Shown here piece by piece: positions 27,701-37,000 of a DNA stretch of 64,000 nucleotides. The notes under the pieces were generated by a model. That model saw only the letters and a program-made list of their open reading frames with translations. It was not told the DNA's origin and made no database searches. A program made the translations under genes and the position numbers. Origin of the DNA: an uncultured Prevotellaceae bacterium. GTDB taxonomy: Bacteria; Bacteroidota; Bacteroidia; Bacteroidales; UBA932. The stretch's first letter is position 1. Each line of letters starts with the position of its first letter. Location of the stretch: the NCBI GenBank assembly GCA_947166905.1, contig CAMVFZ010000006.1, forward strand, positions 62,001-126,000, written 5' to 3'.

Positions 27701-27865
27701 ACTTGCTCCGGGATAGGAACTCATCACCATGATGGTGTTGGATTCCACGTCCGGGAAGAAGTCGATCGGCAACCTGGACAGGCAGAACAAGCCCAGGATG
27801 GCGAAAGCCAGGAAGACGAGGAACGTTGTTACCGGTTTATTTACCGATGAACGATATATACTCAT
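24731..27865 (-). CDS. RND efflux transporter, AcrB/HAE type
   Basis: A 1044-residue inner-membrane proton-driven pump. The first helix (PVTTFLVFLAFAILGLF) is followed by a porter domain beginning PIDFFPDVE. GMVVDDAIVVLEN in helix 4 carries the Asp pair of the proton relay. The second half repeats the layout, with GIVVKNGIVLIDY and the family RPILMTTLTTVLGMLP. Length and motifs fit the hydrophobe/amphiphile group rather than heavy-metal pumps. It lies between the fusion protein (12 bases) and the PG0541-like gene. Confidence 0.95.
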   Translation of the reverse strand: MSIYRSSVNKPVTTFLVFLAFAILGLFCLSRLPIDFFPDVESNTIMVMSSYPGASAEDVENNLTKSLENTLNGVSNLKNITSQSRENLSFLTLEFEYGIDIEDATNDVRDKLSMISSTLPDGASSPVIFKFSADDIPILMLSATAKQSASALDKILDDKVATPLARVSGVGTVSVIGAPKREIQVYCDPTKLEAYHLSISTLAGVIAAENRNVPSGSIDIGSETYTLRVKKEFKDPSELLDLVVGHAGGNTIYLRDVARINDGLEERSQESFTGGLRSALIMIQKQSGYNSVQVVRDVNEVMETIKTTLPPDIEFGVVFDTSDNIIRTINSLKETIMITFLVVMLVVYLFLGRWKGTLIVVLSIPIALLASLMYLFATGNTLNIISMSALSIAIGMVVDDAIVVLENVTTHLERGEKPKEAAVHGTAEVGISVIASTLTMLCVFLPLTMIPGMAGIMFKQLGWIVSIIMIVSTTAALSLVPMMCSKMLGNENKSGKFYHFIFDPVNRFLDKISRGYSKLISWCMGHKKRILLGAFVIFIAVMVGIGSNLKSEYFPRSDMGRISATIELPIGTSQDVTKEVAHRIYQKIAADVPEIQVFNYRFGQADSDNAFASMQANGTYIISMNINCGPKSSRKRTGAEIVDIVRADIQSFPEVRKVNVTEGQGGGMSGAASITVEVYGYDFEETEHVAQALKSYMDSTGVFAQVVPSRDQYTPEYQVDFDRHKLAVNGLTSTSAANAVSAAMSGSVASYYREEGEEYDIRVRYAPEFRNSTESIGNIVVYNAAGTGIRVKDLGDVVEDKVPPTIQRKNRERYISLTCILATGYALSEGVAVANDALENTEIPSNINCVIGGDYEDQQDMFADMLLLMVLIVILVYMVMASQFESFMGPFVIMFSIPFALVGVMLGLFVTGTALGVMAMIGIIILLGIVVKNGIVLIDYTILCQERGMDVRTSTITAAKSRLRPILMTTLTTVLGMLPMALGTGDGSEMWRSLGMTVVWGLSISTLITLVIIPTLYCGIYEHKEARKARKKARHEAKAAVANN

Positions 27866-27877
27866 TTGTTCCCCTCC

Positions 27878-28915
27878 TTATTTGATGATGTTGACCTTTG
27901 CGCCTTCCTTGAGAGCTGCAGTACCCTTGACAACAACTTTGTCGCCCTCGTTTACTCCGGAAAGAATCTCATACTTGAATCCGTCGTGAACACCAAGTTC
28001 TACGGGAACAAAGTTTACAGTGTTGTCGGCCTTTACTATATATACGAACTTCTGGCCGGTACCCTCCTGCTTAACGACAGCCTGATCAGGGAGAACTACG
28101 CTGCGGTTGGTGCCGAAGGTAACGGTTACGCGGGCATACATGCCGGGACGAAGAACTCTGTCTGTATTGGGAACCAGAACCTCTGCCTGGAATGTATGGG
28201 TTGTTGCGTTGATTGTAGGATAGAGGCGGTTTACGCGACCCTCGAAGTGACGGCCGGGAAGGGCGTCAACGGTGATGTCAATCTTGTCACCCTTCTTTAC
28301 CTTGGTGTACTCGCTTTCTGAAATACCTACAAGAAGTTTCACGGGAGTAACCTGCTGAACGGTGAAGAGGGGCTGGGACATGCTGTACATGTCACCCTCG
28401 TCATAGTTGCGGGCGGTTACGAAACCAGTGATAGGAGCAACCAGGATAGTGTTCTCCTGAAGGTTCTTGTAGTTGGTCCTGCGAACCTTGTATGCAAGCT
28501 CAGTGGCCTCATAGTCACTCTGGGAAACGCCTCCCTGCTCGAAGAGAGCCTTGATACGGGAGAACTCGGTGCTGTCGTTCTGGAGCTGAAGCTTAAGCTG
28601 ATCAAGCTGAAGCCTATCCATCTCTGCAAGCACCTGGCCCTTAACTACATAATCGCCAACCTCTACGTTGATTTTGCGGATACGGCTACCGCTCTGAGGA
28701 GCGATATTGTTAACTGCGAAAGCCTCGATGTTGCTGGAATAAGAGCTCTGCTGGGGAACATTGGAATAAGTAGCGGTAACAACCTCTACGTTGCGGACGG
28801 CATCGGCCTGTGAAGCCTGAGGGCCCTTTGCGTTGTCTGCGCTGTTGTTGCCGCAGGATGCCAATACAACTGCGCCAATGCCCATGATGAGCGTTTTAAT
28901 TATACTCTTTTTCAT
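27878..28915 (-). CDS. RND periplasmic adaptor (membrane fusion) lipoprotein
   Basis: A 345-residue adaptor bridging pump and TolC. The ATG at 28915 gives a clean lipoprotein signal with Cys21 (VLASC); an in-frame TTG at 28936 would overlap tolC by 14 bases and adds a charged stretch. The lipoyl halves (GSRIRKINVEVGDYVVKGQVLAEMD and the VAPITGFVTARNYDEGD region, given here only as landmarks) flank a short coiled-coil hairpin. The beta-barrel and membrane-proximal domains follow. Confidence 0.93.
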   Translation of the reverse strand: MKKSIIKTLIMGIGAVVLASCGNNSADNAKGPQASQADAVRNVEVVTATYSNVPQQSSYSSNIEAFAVNNIAPQSGSRIRKINVEVGDYVVKGQVLAEMDRLQLDQLKLQLQNDSTEFSRIKALFEQGGVSQSDYEATELAYKVRRTNYKNLQENTILVAPITGFVTARNYDEGDMYSMSQPLFTVQQVTPVKLLVGISESEYTKVKKGDKIDITVDALPGRHFEGRVNRLYPTINATTHTFQAEVLVPNTDRVLRPGMYARVTVTFGTNRSVVLPDQAVVKQEGTGQKFVYIVKADNTVNFVPVELGVHDGFKYEILSGVNEGDKVVVKGTAALKEGAKVNIIK

Positions 28916-28922
28916 ATCCCGT

Positions 28923-30374
28923 TTATTTTTCTTCAATTGTAAAATCCTTACCTAAAACCTGCTCCAAAGAAGCTTTGGCGTTCACGAAGTTGTAAATTGC
29001 CTGACTGCTTGCAAGGCGGGCCTGAGTGAGTGCCAGCTCTGCATCGTGAAGGTCAGTAAGTGTGCTCTTACCAACGTTGTATGAGCGCTGTGACACGCTG
29101 TAGGCCTTCTGGGCAAGATCCACAGCCTCCTGGGAAGAGGTGTAGCTCTTCATGTTGGTCTCCATCGTGTTCAGGTAAGAGCGGATGGCAATCTTAAGCT
29201 GACGCTCTGTCTCTGCGCGCTTGATATCCAGAGATTCTGACTGAAGCTTTGAAGACTTAAGATCATAGATGCGCTTTCCGCCGGTGAAGATAGGAATGCT
29301 CAGTGAAAGGCCCACATAAGAGTAAGGAGTCCACTGGAACTCGCTGAACTTGAAGTTGTTGGTCATCGCGTTCATGCTGTATGAGAATGAAAGCGACAAA
29401 GTGGGCAGGAAGGCATACTTCTGCATCTTGACCGATGATGCCAGCTGCTCGGCCTGAATGGCCAGCTGACGCATGGTGGTGTTCAGGTCAAGGTTGACGT
29501 CGTCATTCTGATGGATGTCGTAGAACATGTGCTGTGCGTAATCCTCAAGCTTGCCGGCAACGTCGATTTCCATATCCAGGTCTACGCCCATGACGGCTTT
29601 CAGCTGCCACAGGGCCAGGATGATTGAACTCTCTGCGTTGTAGACATTAGGAATTGCCGATGCCACATTGGTCTTTGCGCGGGTAAGTTCCAGTTCCGAT
29701 ACTTTCTGAACGTCGAACTTGCGCTGTACCTGTGCAAGGTTCTCCATGGCGTTCTCATAAACGTCTTTGTAAACGTTGAACGCCTCCTTTGCAAGGAGTA
29801 CGTTGAAGAAGGCCTGCTTAACCTGGGTTACTGCATCAAGACGGGAAGAACGAGCCTGCTCAACTGCAAGTTCTACGCTCTGGCCGCTTACCTTAAGGCT
29901 CTCCCACAACTGTGCGTTGACAAGAGGCATGGAAGCGGCGATTCCGCCGTTGAAAGTGTTCCATCGGCCCACGGATATTCCGCTGCTGCTGGAACTGCTT
30001 TCCTGTGAACCGCCGCCTGTAAGGGTGCTCATATCCACATGGATGCCGTTCTGCTCAAGAGCGGTGATGATGGGCTCGAAGATGCTGGCGAACATACTGC
30101 CGCCGGACATTCCGTCCATATACATCACCTGCTTTTTAATCGTGCGCTGGAATGTGCCGGTTGCCGTTATCTGAGGGAAAAGAGAGGCGTATGTGCCTTT
30201 CTTTGCGTACTCTGCGCGCTCGATTTCCTTGTCCGCAACCTGAACGGATGCATTCTCGCTAAGCGCGATCTTAATTGCATCCTCAAGTGTAAGGACAGAC
30301 GTGTCCTGCGCATTCACTGCGCCCGGCAGAAGCATTACTGCCGCTGACACAAGTAATTTCAATGCTTTTCTCAT
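28923..30374 (-). CDS. TolC-family outer-membrane efflux protein
   Basis: A 483-residue outer-membrane channel with a signal peptide ending near residue 22 (VNAQ). The two outer-membrane-efflux repeats are visible as long amphipathic helices (NASVQVADKEIERAEYA, QAVDLAQKAYSVSQRSYNVG, TDLHDAELALTQARL). A Ser/Gly-rich loop (SQESSSSSSG) lies near residue 125. It is the first gene of the pump set and shares one base with lgt upstream. Confidence 0.92.
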   Translation of the reverse strand: MRKALKLLVSAAVMLLPGAVNAQDTSVLTLEDAIKIALSENASVQVADKEIERAEYAKKGTYASLFPQITATGTFQRTIKKQVMYMDGMSGGSMFASIFEPIITALEQNGIHVDMSTLTGGGSQESSSSSSGISVGRWNTFNGGIAASMPLVNAQLWESLKVSGQSVELAVEQARSSRLDAVTQVKQAFFNVLLAKEAFNVYKDVYENAMENLAQVQRKFDVQKVSELELTRAKTNVASAIPNVYNAESSIILALWQLKAVMGVDLDMEIDVAGKLEDYAQHMFYDIHQNDDVNLDLNTTMRQLAIQAEQLASSVKMQKYAFLPTLSLSFSYSMNAMTNNFKFSEFQWTPYSYVGLSLSIPIFTGGKRIYDLKSSKLQSESLDIKRAETERQLKIAIRSYLNTMETNMKSYTSSQEAVDLAQKAYSVSQRSYNVGKSTLTDLHDAELALTQARLASSQAIYNFVNAKASLEQVLGKDFTIEEK

Positions 30375-31237
30375 TATTTCGTCTTTTTCTTTGTTATCTC
30401 TTTGTAGCCGCCGTCAGTCATGAGCGGAAGCTTTTTCTTGTATGCGTATACTATGAAGCCGATGCCAAGCAGAACGAACGGGATACTGAGCAGCTGACCC
30501 ATTTTCAGAGCCATGCCAGACTCGAAGTCCACCTGGACATTCTTGATGAATTCAATCAGGAAGCGGGACCCGAAGCACCAGATGAAGAAGATGCCGATAA
30601 GGGTGCCGCGATACACTTTACCAGGACGGTATTTGTAAATTGCCAACAACACAAGGCCAAGCAAAAGATAGCTCAGAGCCTCGTAAAGCTGGGTGGGATG
30701 ATGGGGCATGGTCTCTTGGTTGCGAACGAAGATGAAACCCCAGGGAAGATTGGTCGGACCGCCGTAAATCTCTGAATTAAAGAGATTTCCAAGGCGGATA
30801 AAGCAGGCTGCGAAGCCGACGGCTATTGCCAGGTGATCCAGCAGCCAGACAAAGTCAAAGTTGTTTTTGCGGCCATATCTGCGGGCAAACCATATCATAG
30901 CCAGGAACAGGGCGATGGTTCCGCCGTGGCTGGCAAGGCCGCCTTCCCAAGGCATGAAGATTTCCAGGAAACCCTTCCAGCTGCCAAGGTAATAATCCGG
31001 CTGATAGAAGAGGCAATGGCCAAGGCGCGCGCCCACTATGGTTCCCACGATAAGGGTTATCAGAAGTGAATCCAGAATCCTGGGATTGATCTTCTCCCTT
31101 TTGCAGAACCACTGGAATATGAACCAGCCAAGCACGAAGCCGGCCACGAACATAAGTGAGTACCAACGCACCTGCAAACCCAGGAAGCTGAAAAGAACCG
31201 GGTCTGCGTTCCAAGTGATTGCCAATATATCAGTCAT
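30374..31237 (-). CDS. lgt: Prolipoprotein diacylglyceryl transferase
   Basis: A 287-residue, seven-helix inner-membrane enzyme that adds diacylglycerol to the lipobox Cys, serving the many lipoproteins in this window. SHGGTIALF, RLGNLFNSEIYG and HPTQLYEAL are family marks. I use the ATG at 31237 (MTDILAITWN), with AAAAGAG before it; an in-frame GTG at 31279 would start inside the pgk terminator hairpin. Its stop overlaps the tolC start by one base, tying it to the pump genes. Confidence 0.94.
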   Translation of the reverse strand: MTDILAITWNADPVLFSFLGLQVRWYSLMFVAGFVLGWFIFQWFCKREKINPRILDSLLITLIVGTIVGARLGHCLFYQPDYYLGSWKGFLEIFMPWEGGLASHGGTIALFLAMIWFARRYGRKNNFDFVWLLDHLAIAVGFAACFIRLGNLFNSEIYGGPTNLPWGFIFVRNQETMPHHPTQLYEALSYLLLGLVLLAIYKYRPGKVYRGTLIGIFFIWCFGSRFLIEFIKNVQVDFESGMALKMGQLLSIPFVLLGIGFIVYAYKKKLPLMTDGGYKEITKKKTK

Positions 31238-31250
31238 AAACTCTTTTTCT

Positions 31251-31288
31251 AAAAACTTTAGGGCCGTACATAACTGCACAGCCCTAAA
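31251..31288 (-). terminator. Terminator between pgk and lgt
   Basis: TTTAGGGC (31257-31264) pairs with GCCCTAAA (31281-31288). On the minus strand the hairpin is followed by a T5 run at 31251-31255. It ends pgk and lies just ahead of lgt. Confidence 0.7.
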
Positions 31289-31321
31289 TTACTATCAATA
31301 ATCGTGCTAAAAATATAATTT

Positions 31322-32575
31322 TTAGTCTTGTATAGCAGCAATACCAGGAAGAATCTTACCTTCAATAGCCTCGAGCATAGCGCCACCGCCGGTAGAAACA
31401 TAGCTTACCTTGTCTGCATAACCCATCTTGGTAACGGCTGCAACTGAATCACCGCCGCCTACAAGAGTGTAAGCACCTTTCTTTGTAGCCTCTGCAAGGT
31501 CTTCAGCAATCTGAAGGGTACCCTTTGCAAAGTTTGGAAGCTCGAATACGCCTACAGGACCGTTCCAAAGGATGGTCTTGGAGTTGAGGATAATCTTCTT
31601 CCAGTTCTCAAGGGATGCGGGAGCTGCGTCCATACCCTCCCAATCGTCGGGAATCTCGTTGATAGGGAAGATGCGCTGGGGAGTGTCGTTGTCGAACTTC
31701 TGGCCGCAAACGGTAGCAACGCTCAGGGACAGGTTAACACCACGCTCCTTTGCCTCTTTCATGATCTCCAGTGCGTCGGGGATGAGCTCGTCCTCATGCA
31801 GTGACAGACCAACCTTGCCACCCTGTGCCTTGATGAAGGTATAACCCATACCACCACCGATGATGAGGTTGTCCACCTTGCCGATGAGGTTTTTGAGGAC
31901 TGCAAGCTTGGAGCTTACTTTTGAACCGCCGATGATGGCAGTAAGAGGGCGCTCTGCGTTCTTGAGAACGTTGTCGATAGCCTTGATCTCACCTTCCATC
32001 AAGTAACCGAACATCTTGTCGTTAGGGAAGTACTCTGCGATAAGTGCGGTAGAAGCGTGTGCACGGTGTGCAGTACCGAAGGCGTCGTTGATGTAGCAGT
32101 CTGCGTAAGAAGCAAGAGTCTTGGTGAACTCCTTCTGGGCAGCCTTTACAACAGCTTTTGCAGCTTTCTTCTCTTCTTCTGTAGCATCCTCTGCAAGGCC
32201 ACGGGGTTTACCCTCTTCCTCTGCATAGAAGCGGAGGTTTTCAAGGAGAAGAACCTCTCCGGGCTTAAGTGCGGCAGCCTTGTCTGCAGCCTTCATGCAG
32301 TCGTCGGCGAACTGAACGGGAACGCCAAGGCACTCGCTAACGCGTGCAACGATGTGACGGAGGCTGAACTTGTCCTCTACCTTCTTAGGACGGCCAAGGT
32401 GGCTCATGATAATAAGAGCACCGCCACGGTCAAGAACAGTCTTGAGAGTGGGAACAGCCCTGCGGATACGGGTGTCGTCGGTAATGTTGAAATCTGCATC
32501 AAGAGGAACGTTGAAGTCTACTCTGACGATTGCTTTTTTTCCTGTGAAATTGTAGGAATCAATGTGCTGTTGCAT
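31322..32575 (-). CDS. pgk: Phosphoglycerate kinase
   Basis: A 417-residue glycolytic enzyme that makes ATP from 1,3-bisphosphoglycerate. [43 protein letters not shown] and GGGDSVAAV are all present in order, and the protein is complete. It has its own -7 element and terminator, so it appears monocistronic. Confidence 0.98.
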   Translation of the reverse strand: MQQHIDSYNFTGKKAIVRVDFNVPLDADFNITDDTRIRRAVPTLKTVLDRGGALIIMSHLGRPKKVEDKFSLRHIVARVSECLGVPVQFADDCMKAADKAAALKPGEVLLLENLRFYAEEEGKPRGLAEDATEEEKKAAKAVVKAAQKEFTKTLASYADCYINDAFGTAHRAHASTALIAEYFPNDKMFGYLMEGEIKAIDNVLKNAERPLTAIIGGSKVSSKLAVLKNLIGKVDNLIIGGGMGYTFIKAQGGKVGLSLHEDELIPDALEIMKEAKERGVNLSLSVATVCGQKFDNDTPQRIFPINEIPDDWEGMDAAPASLENWKKIILNSKTILWNGPVGVFELPNFAKGTLQIAEDLAEATKKGAYTLVGGGDSVAAVTKMGYADKVSYVSTGGGAMLEAIEGKILPGIAAIQD

Positions 32576-32610
32576 AGTATATTACAGTTTAATTTTTCTG
32601 TTAACGTCCA

Positions 32611-32618
32611 CAAAAATA
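32611..32618 (-). promoter_or_regulatory. -7 element for pgk
   Basis: TATTTTTG on the minus strand matches TAnnTTTG and lies 35 bases before the ATG. No TTTG is found at the -33 position. Confidence 0.5.
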
Positions 32619-32665
32619 AGCATCTTTTGCGGAATATCGTGCAGTTGCGGCGAACTTTATCGTTT

Positions 32666-33622
32666 TTAACGCTCCAGCCTCACGAAAATACTGAGCGGCA
32701 ATACTTTGCCAAACTTGTCCTTAAGCGCCAGCTCGCCGCTTTCCAAAACGTACTTTCCGTCGTTCCCAGCCTTTCCGTCATTCCCGACCTGATCGGGAAG
32801 CCCGAAGGCCTGCCTTACCAGAGTCTCTCCCAGAGCGGCTGAATAGCCGTTTGAATAAAGGTTGAGAACCATGAAACTATTCTTTGGAGCAAGTATTCCG
32901 GACACCGTCTTTAGCAAGCCGAAGAGAAGCTCGTCCAACTTCCATTTTTCCCCGTCCGGGCCATGTCCGTAAGCGGGCGGATCAAGGATTATTCCCTGAT
33001 AAACATTGCCGCGTTTGAGCTCCCTTTTTGCAAACTTAAGGGCGTCCTCGATTACCCAGCGAATGCCATCCAATTTACTCTCTTCCATATTGCCACGAGC
33101 CCACGTAACTACCTGACGCACAGAGTCAAGATGGGTAACGTCGGCACCGGCGGCCTTGGCTGCCAGAGAGGCTGCTCCGGTATATGCAAAGAGGTTCAGG
33201 ACCTTGGGCACAGGAGCACCGGCGGCCTTGGCATCGGCAACCAGTCCGGAGGTATGGGAATAGATGTATTCCCAGTTAGGAGCCTGCTCCGGGAATACGC
33301 CCACGTGCTTGAAGGAGGTAAGGCCCAGACGCAGCCGGAAGGCGGGGCCACCGGCATAGCGGATGTACCACTGGTCGTCCATTTTCTTAAGGCGCTCCCA
33401 TGTGCCGCTGTCTTCTTTTCCGGCCTTTCCGAAGCCTGCACCGGGCACAAACCGGGTATGCGACATACGGGCCCAATCGGCATCGGTCATAGTCTTGTCC
33501 CAAAGGGCCTTTGGCTCCGGACGGGACATTACGATGCTGCCAAAACGCTCCAGCTTCTCATAGTTGCCGCTGTCCAGAAGTTCATAGTCTTTCCAGCTGG
33601 TGGAGGGGAACTCTAATTTCAT
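32666..33622 (-). CDS. Class I SAM-dependent methyltransferase, RlmI/RlmK-like
   Basis: A 318-residue enzyme from the ATG at 33622 (MKLEFPSTSWKDYELLDSG); an in-frame start 21 bases earlier would overlap the SUI1 gene. VLNLFAYTGAASLAA is the SAM motif I, HLDSV motif II and DPPAYGHG the substrate-site motif shared with 23S rRNA cytosine-C5 methyltransferases and their relatives. It is most likely an RNA methyltransferase, but the target base is not readable. Near the C-terminus QAFGLPDQVGNDGKAGNDGK is encoded by a palindromic repeat element, again a repeat inside a gene. Confidence 0.82.
   Translation of the reverse strand: MKLEFPSTSWKDYELLDSGNYEKLERFGSIVMSRPEPKALWDKTMTDADWARMSHTRFVPGAGFGKAGKEDSGTWERLKKMDDQWYIRYAGGPAFRLRLGLTSFKHVGVFPEQAPNWEYIYSHTSGLVADAKAAGAPVPKVLNLFAYTGAASLAAKAAGADVTHLDSVRQVVTWARGNMEESKLDGIRWVIEDALKFAKRELKRGNVYQGIILDPPAYGHGPDGEKWKLDELLFGLLKTVSGILAPKNSFMVLNLYSNGYSAALGETLVRQAFGLPDQVGNDGKAGNDGKYVLESGELALKDKFGKVLPLSIFVRLER
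32777..32803. repeat. Palindromic repeat inside the RlmI-like gene
   Basis: GTCATTCCCGACCTGATCGG continuing GAAGCCC, preceded by a GTCGTTCCCAGCC half-copy at 32759-32771. The CCCGACCTGATCGGG core is the same as in trmB (19255-19271) and contains a GATC. It is translated in frame. Confidence 0.65.
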
Positions 33623-33623
33623 C

Positions 33624-33971
33624 TCAATTACCTCTTTTTGCAAGGGTGTAACCCATTGAATGTAACAAATTTACAACTTTTTCGCGGAGGTCTCCCTGAA
33701 CGGTAATCTCTCCGTCTTTGGCACTGCCGCCCACACCGCATTTTACCTTTAGCGTGCGGCCTAGTTCCGACAGGTCTTCGGCCGTTCCAACGAAACCGGT
33801 GACAAGCGTCACAGTCTTGCCGCCGCGGTTGCGCCTGTCAATTCCTACGATCAGGCGCTGCTTCTCCTTGGGCAGTGTAGCCTGCTCCTGCGCATCGTCC
33901 TCTGTTTGGTAATTGAAATCCGGGTTGGTGGAGAACACTACTCCAAGCCGTTTTTTCCAGTCGTTATCCAT
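33624..33971 (-). CDS. SUI1/eIF1-family translation factor (YciH-like)
   Basis: A 115-residue protein from the ATG at 33971 (MDNDWKKRLGVVFSTNPDF); a longer frame would run through the DUF2723 promoter region. RRNRGGKTVTLVTGF, KVKCGVGGSAKDGEI and QGDLREKVVNLLHSMGY are the SUI1 marks. In bacteria the factor can influence start-codon fidelity, but its role is not settled. It precedes the RlmI-like gene by one base. Confidence 0.92.
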   Translation of the reverse strand: MDNDWKKRLGVVFSTNPDFNYQTEDDAQEQATLPKEKQRLIVGIDRRNRGGKTVTLVTGFVGTAEDLSELGRTLKVKCGVGGSAKDGEITVQGDLREKVVNLLHSMGYTLAKRGN

Positions 33972-34000
33972 TGCATTATACTTTAATAACAAGCACAATT

Positions 34001-34033
34001 TTTGCAAAGATAAGGATTATTGCCGTATATTTG
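34001..34033 (+). promoter_or_regulatory. Promoter of the DUF2723 gene
   Basis: TTTG (34001-34004), 21 bases, TATATTTG (34026-34033): full consensus. It rules out the in-frame start at 34020 and supports the ATG at 34086. Confidence 0.8.
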
Positions 34034-34085
34034 CAGGATAGTGCCGGCAAAAGAATCATCGGCCCAAAAAGAAAACATCAGGATA

Positions 34086-37000
34086 ATGGATAAAAAACAA
34101 TTCAGATTGTGGAACCTGGTGACATCGGTCATCGTACTGGTAATCGCCTCATTTACATATATTTCCACAATAGAGCCGTCCGCCTCGTTCTGGGACTGCG
34201 GAGAGTTTATTGCATCGTCATACAAACTTGAGGTGGGACACCCCCCGGGAAACCCCGTTTTCCAGCTGATTGCAAGGTTCTTCACCATGTTCACCGGCGC
34301 TTCAGGCGCAGCGGTGGCAGTGAACGTAATGAGCGCCCTTTGCTCTGCCCTTACCATCTTCTTCCTGTACCTGACCATCGTCTTCTTTGCAAAGCGCATG
34401 TTCAAGACCGGCAGCGACGGTAACTACACCAAAGGCGCATCGGTGGCAATAATGGGAGCCGGAGCTGTGGGAGCCCTTGCATACTGCTTCTCTGACACCT
34501 TCTGGTTCTCTGCTGTGGAAGGCGAGGTTTATGCAATGTCGTCCCTGGTTACAGCCATAGTTTTCTGGGCCATGACCAAGTGGTACGAGCAGGCCGACCG
34601 TCCCGGTGCAAACCGTTGGATAGTACTGATTTCCTTCCTGATGGGCCTGTCCATAGGCATTCACCTTCTGAACCTTCTGGCCATCCCGGCAATAGTGTTC
34701 ATGTACTATTACAGGGCCCGCGAAGACGGCATCTACACGTTCTGGGAGATGATTAAAATCTTCCTTCTGTCCATGGTGATTCTTGGTGCGATGGTAGCCG
34801 TTATCATCCCCGGCATCCCCAAACTGGCAGCCTATGTAGACCTGTTGTTTGTGAACACCTTCGGCCTGCCGGTAAATGTTGGCGCAGCCTTCTTCATGAT
34901 TCTGTTCATAGCCCTTTGCTTCCTTGGCCTTTTCTGGACGATGAAGATGGGAAAGGTGCTTTTGAACACCATTCTGCTGTGCTTCACCTGCGTAATGATT
35001 GGCTTCAGCATCTTTACCATAGTGATCATCCGCTCCAGCGTGATGCCCCCCTCCAACGAGAACCAGCCGGACAACGCATTCTCCCTTGTCCGCTACCTCT
35101 CACGCGAGCAGTACGGCAGCGCTCCGCTTCTCTATGGCCAGTATTATGATGCTCCTTACGAGATTACCATTCCCAAATACTGGGCACGCGTAGGCAACAA
35201 GTATGTCAAGACCGACGCTCCGATGGAGCCCGAGTATTCAGCCGCCGGCAAGATGCTGTTCCCCAGAATGTGGAGCAGCTCCAACGACGGAAAATACGAG
35301 CGCTTTTATGACGCATACGTTGGCGACGGCGGCAAATTCGTGCCGGGCGCAACCTTCAGGAAGCCTACTTTCTTCCAGAATCTTGGCTTCTTCTTTGACT
35401 ACCAGTGCAACTGGATGTATTGGAGATACTTCATGTGGAACTTCGCCGGAAGGCAGAACGACGTCCACTCCCCTTCTCCCGGCAACCGCTTCTACGGAAA
35501 CTGGGAAAGCGGCATAAGCTTCATCGACGAGTGGAGGCTTGGAGACCAGAGCGGCGCTCCCGCCCTTCTTTCAGAGAACAAGGGAAAGAACCACTACTTC
35601 ATGCTGCCTCTGCTGCTTGGACTTATCGGTATCTTCTTCCAGTTCTCACGCGACCGCCGCGGTTCATGGCTTATCTTCCTTATGTTCTTCATGACAGGCC
35701 TTGCCGTAGTGGTTTACCTTAACCAGCCGCCTTATCAGGTGCGCGAGCGCGACTACGCGTACGCGGGCTCATTCTACATGTTTGCTATCTGGATCGGCTT
35801 TGCAGTGATGTGGCTTTACAAGGTCCTGTCCAAACTGTTCAAAAACAAAAGTTTGGCAGTAGGCGCGGCAGCATCGGCAATATGCCTCTTTGTGCCTGCC
35901 CTCATGGCCCAGCAGAACTGGGACGACCACGACCGCAGCAACCGTTCCACCGCAGTAGAGCTTGCAAAGAACTACCTCAACTCAGTAGGTCCCAACGGCT
36001 ATCTGATTACCCACGGGGACAATGATACCTTCCCTCTCTGGTACGCCCAGGAAGTAGAAGGCATCCGCACCGATGTCCGCATTCTCAACACTTCCCTGCT
36101 TGGCACGGACTGGTACATTGGCCAGATGAAGTATGCAAGCAACAAGTCTGCGGCCATTCCGCTTTCAATCCCTGAAGAGCAATATCTGTACGGAACCAAC
36201 GACTTCGTATACATCTACGACCCGCGCGACAGCGTGGTATCCATCTCCGATGTGATGAAGGTATTCCGTCATCCCCAGATAAAACTGCCTCTGCGCGACG
36301 GCCGCAAGGTTGATTACATCGTCTCCCGCAAGATCAGCGTCCCCGTCAACAAGGAGAACGCCCTCAAGTACGGAATAGTACCTGCAAGCATGGCGGACCA
36401 GATGGTAGACGAGCTGATACTTGAACTGCCTAAGGGCAAGGAATTCATCTCAAAGCAGGAGCTGTTCGTCCTTGACCTTCTGGACAACTACCAGTGGGAC
36501 AGGCCTTTGAACATGCTCAGCCAGGGCGGAGACATAAACATCGGCCTTAAGAAGTACCTTATGTACGAGGGCTTCTCCGCCAAACTGGTTCCTATCCGCA
36601 ACAGCATCTCTTCCAACACCGGAATTGGCATTGCAGACCTTGACGATCTTTACAACAAGATAATGAACGTCTACAGCTGGGAGTCCCTTAAACGTCAGGA
36701 TTACTGCGTAGACTACCAGAACCTGATTACCTTCCTTGGAACTGTTCCCCAGAGGGATATCTTCGTGAAGGTGGCCGAGGCCCTCATAGCCGCAGGCGAC
36801 AATGAAAGGGCTATAGCCGTTCTGGACAAATGCCAGGAATGCGTTCCCGACACTACCTATCCTCTGGAAAGCGTATGCATCGGCTTTGCCGGCAATGACC
36901 TTTACGTAGGTTATATGGTTGCCGATTATTACGCAGCCGGAGCCAAGGACAAGGCTCGCGAACTGGCCACGAAATATGGCAACGGCCTTATTGAGTCCGC

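Noticed and set aside
34020-34085. Longer N-terminus for the DUF2723 protein
   Set aside because: It would start inside the TTTG/TATATTTG promoter, and the added residues do not fit the first membrane helix.
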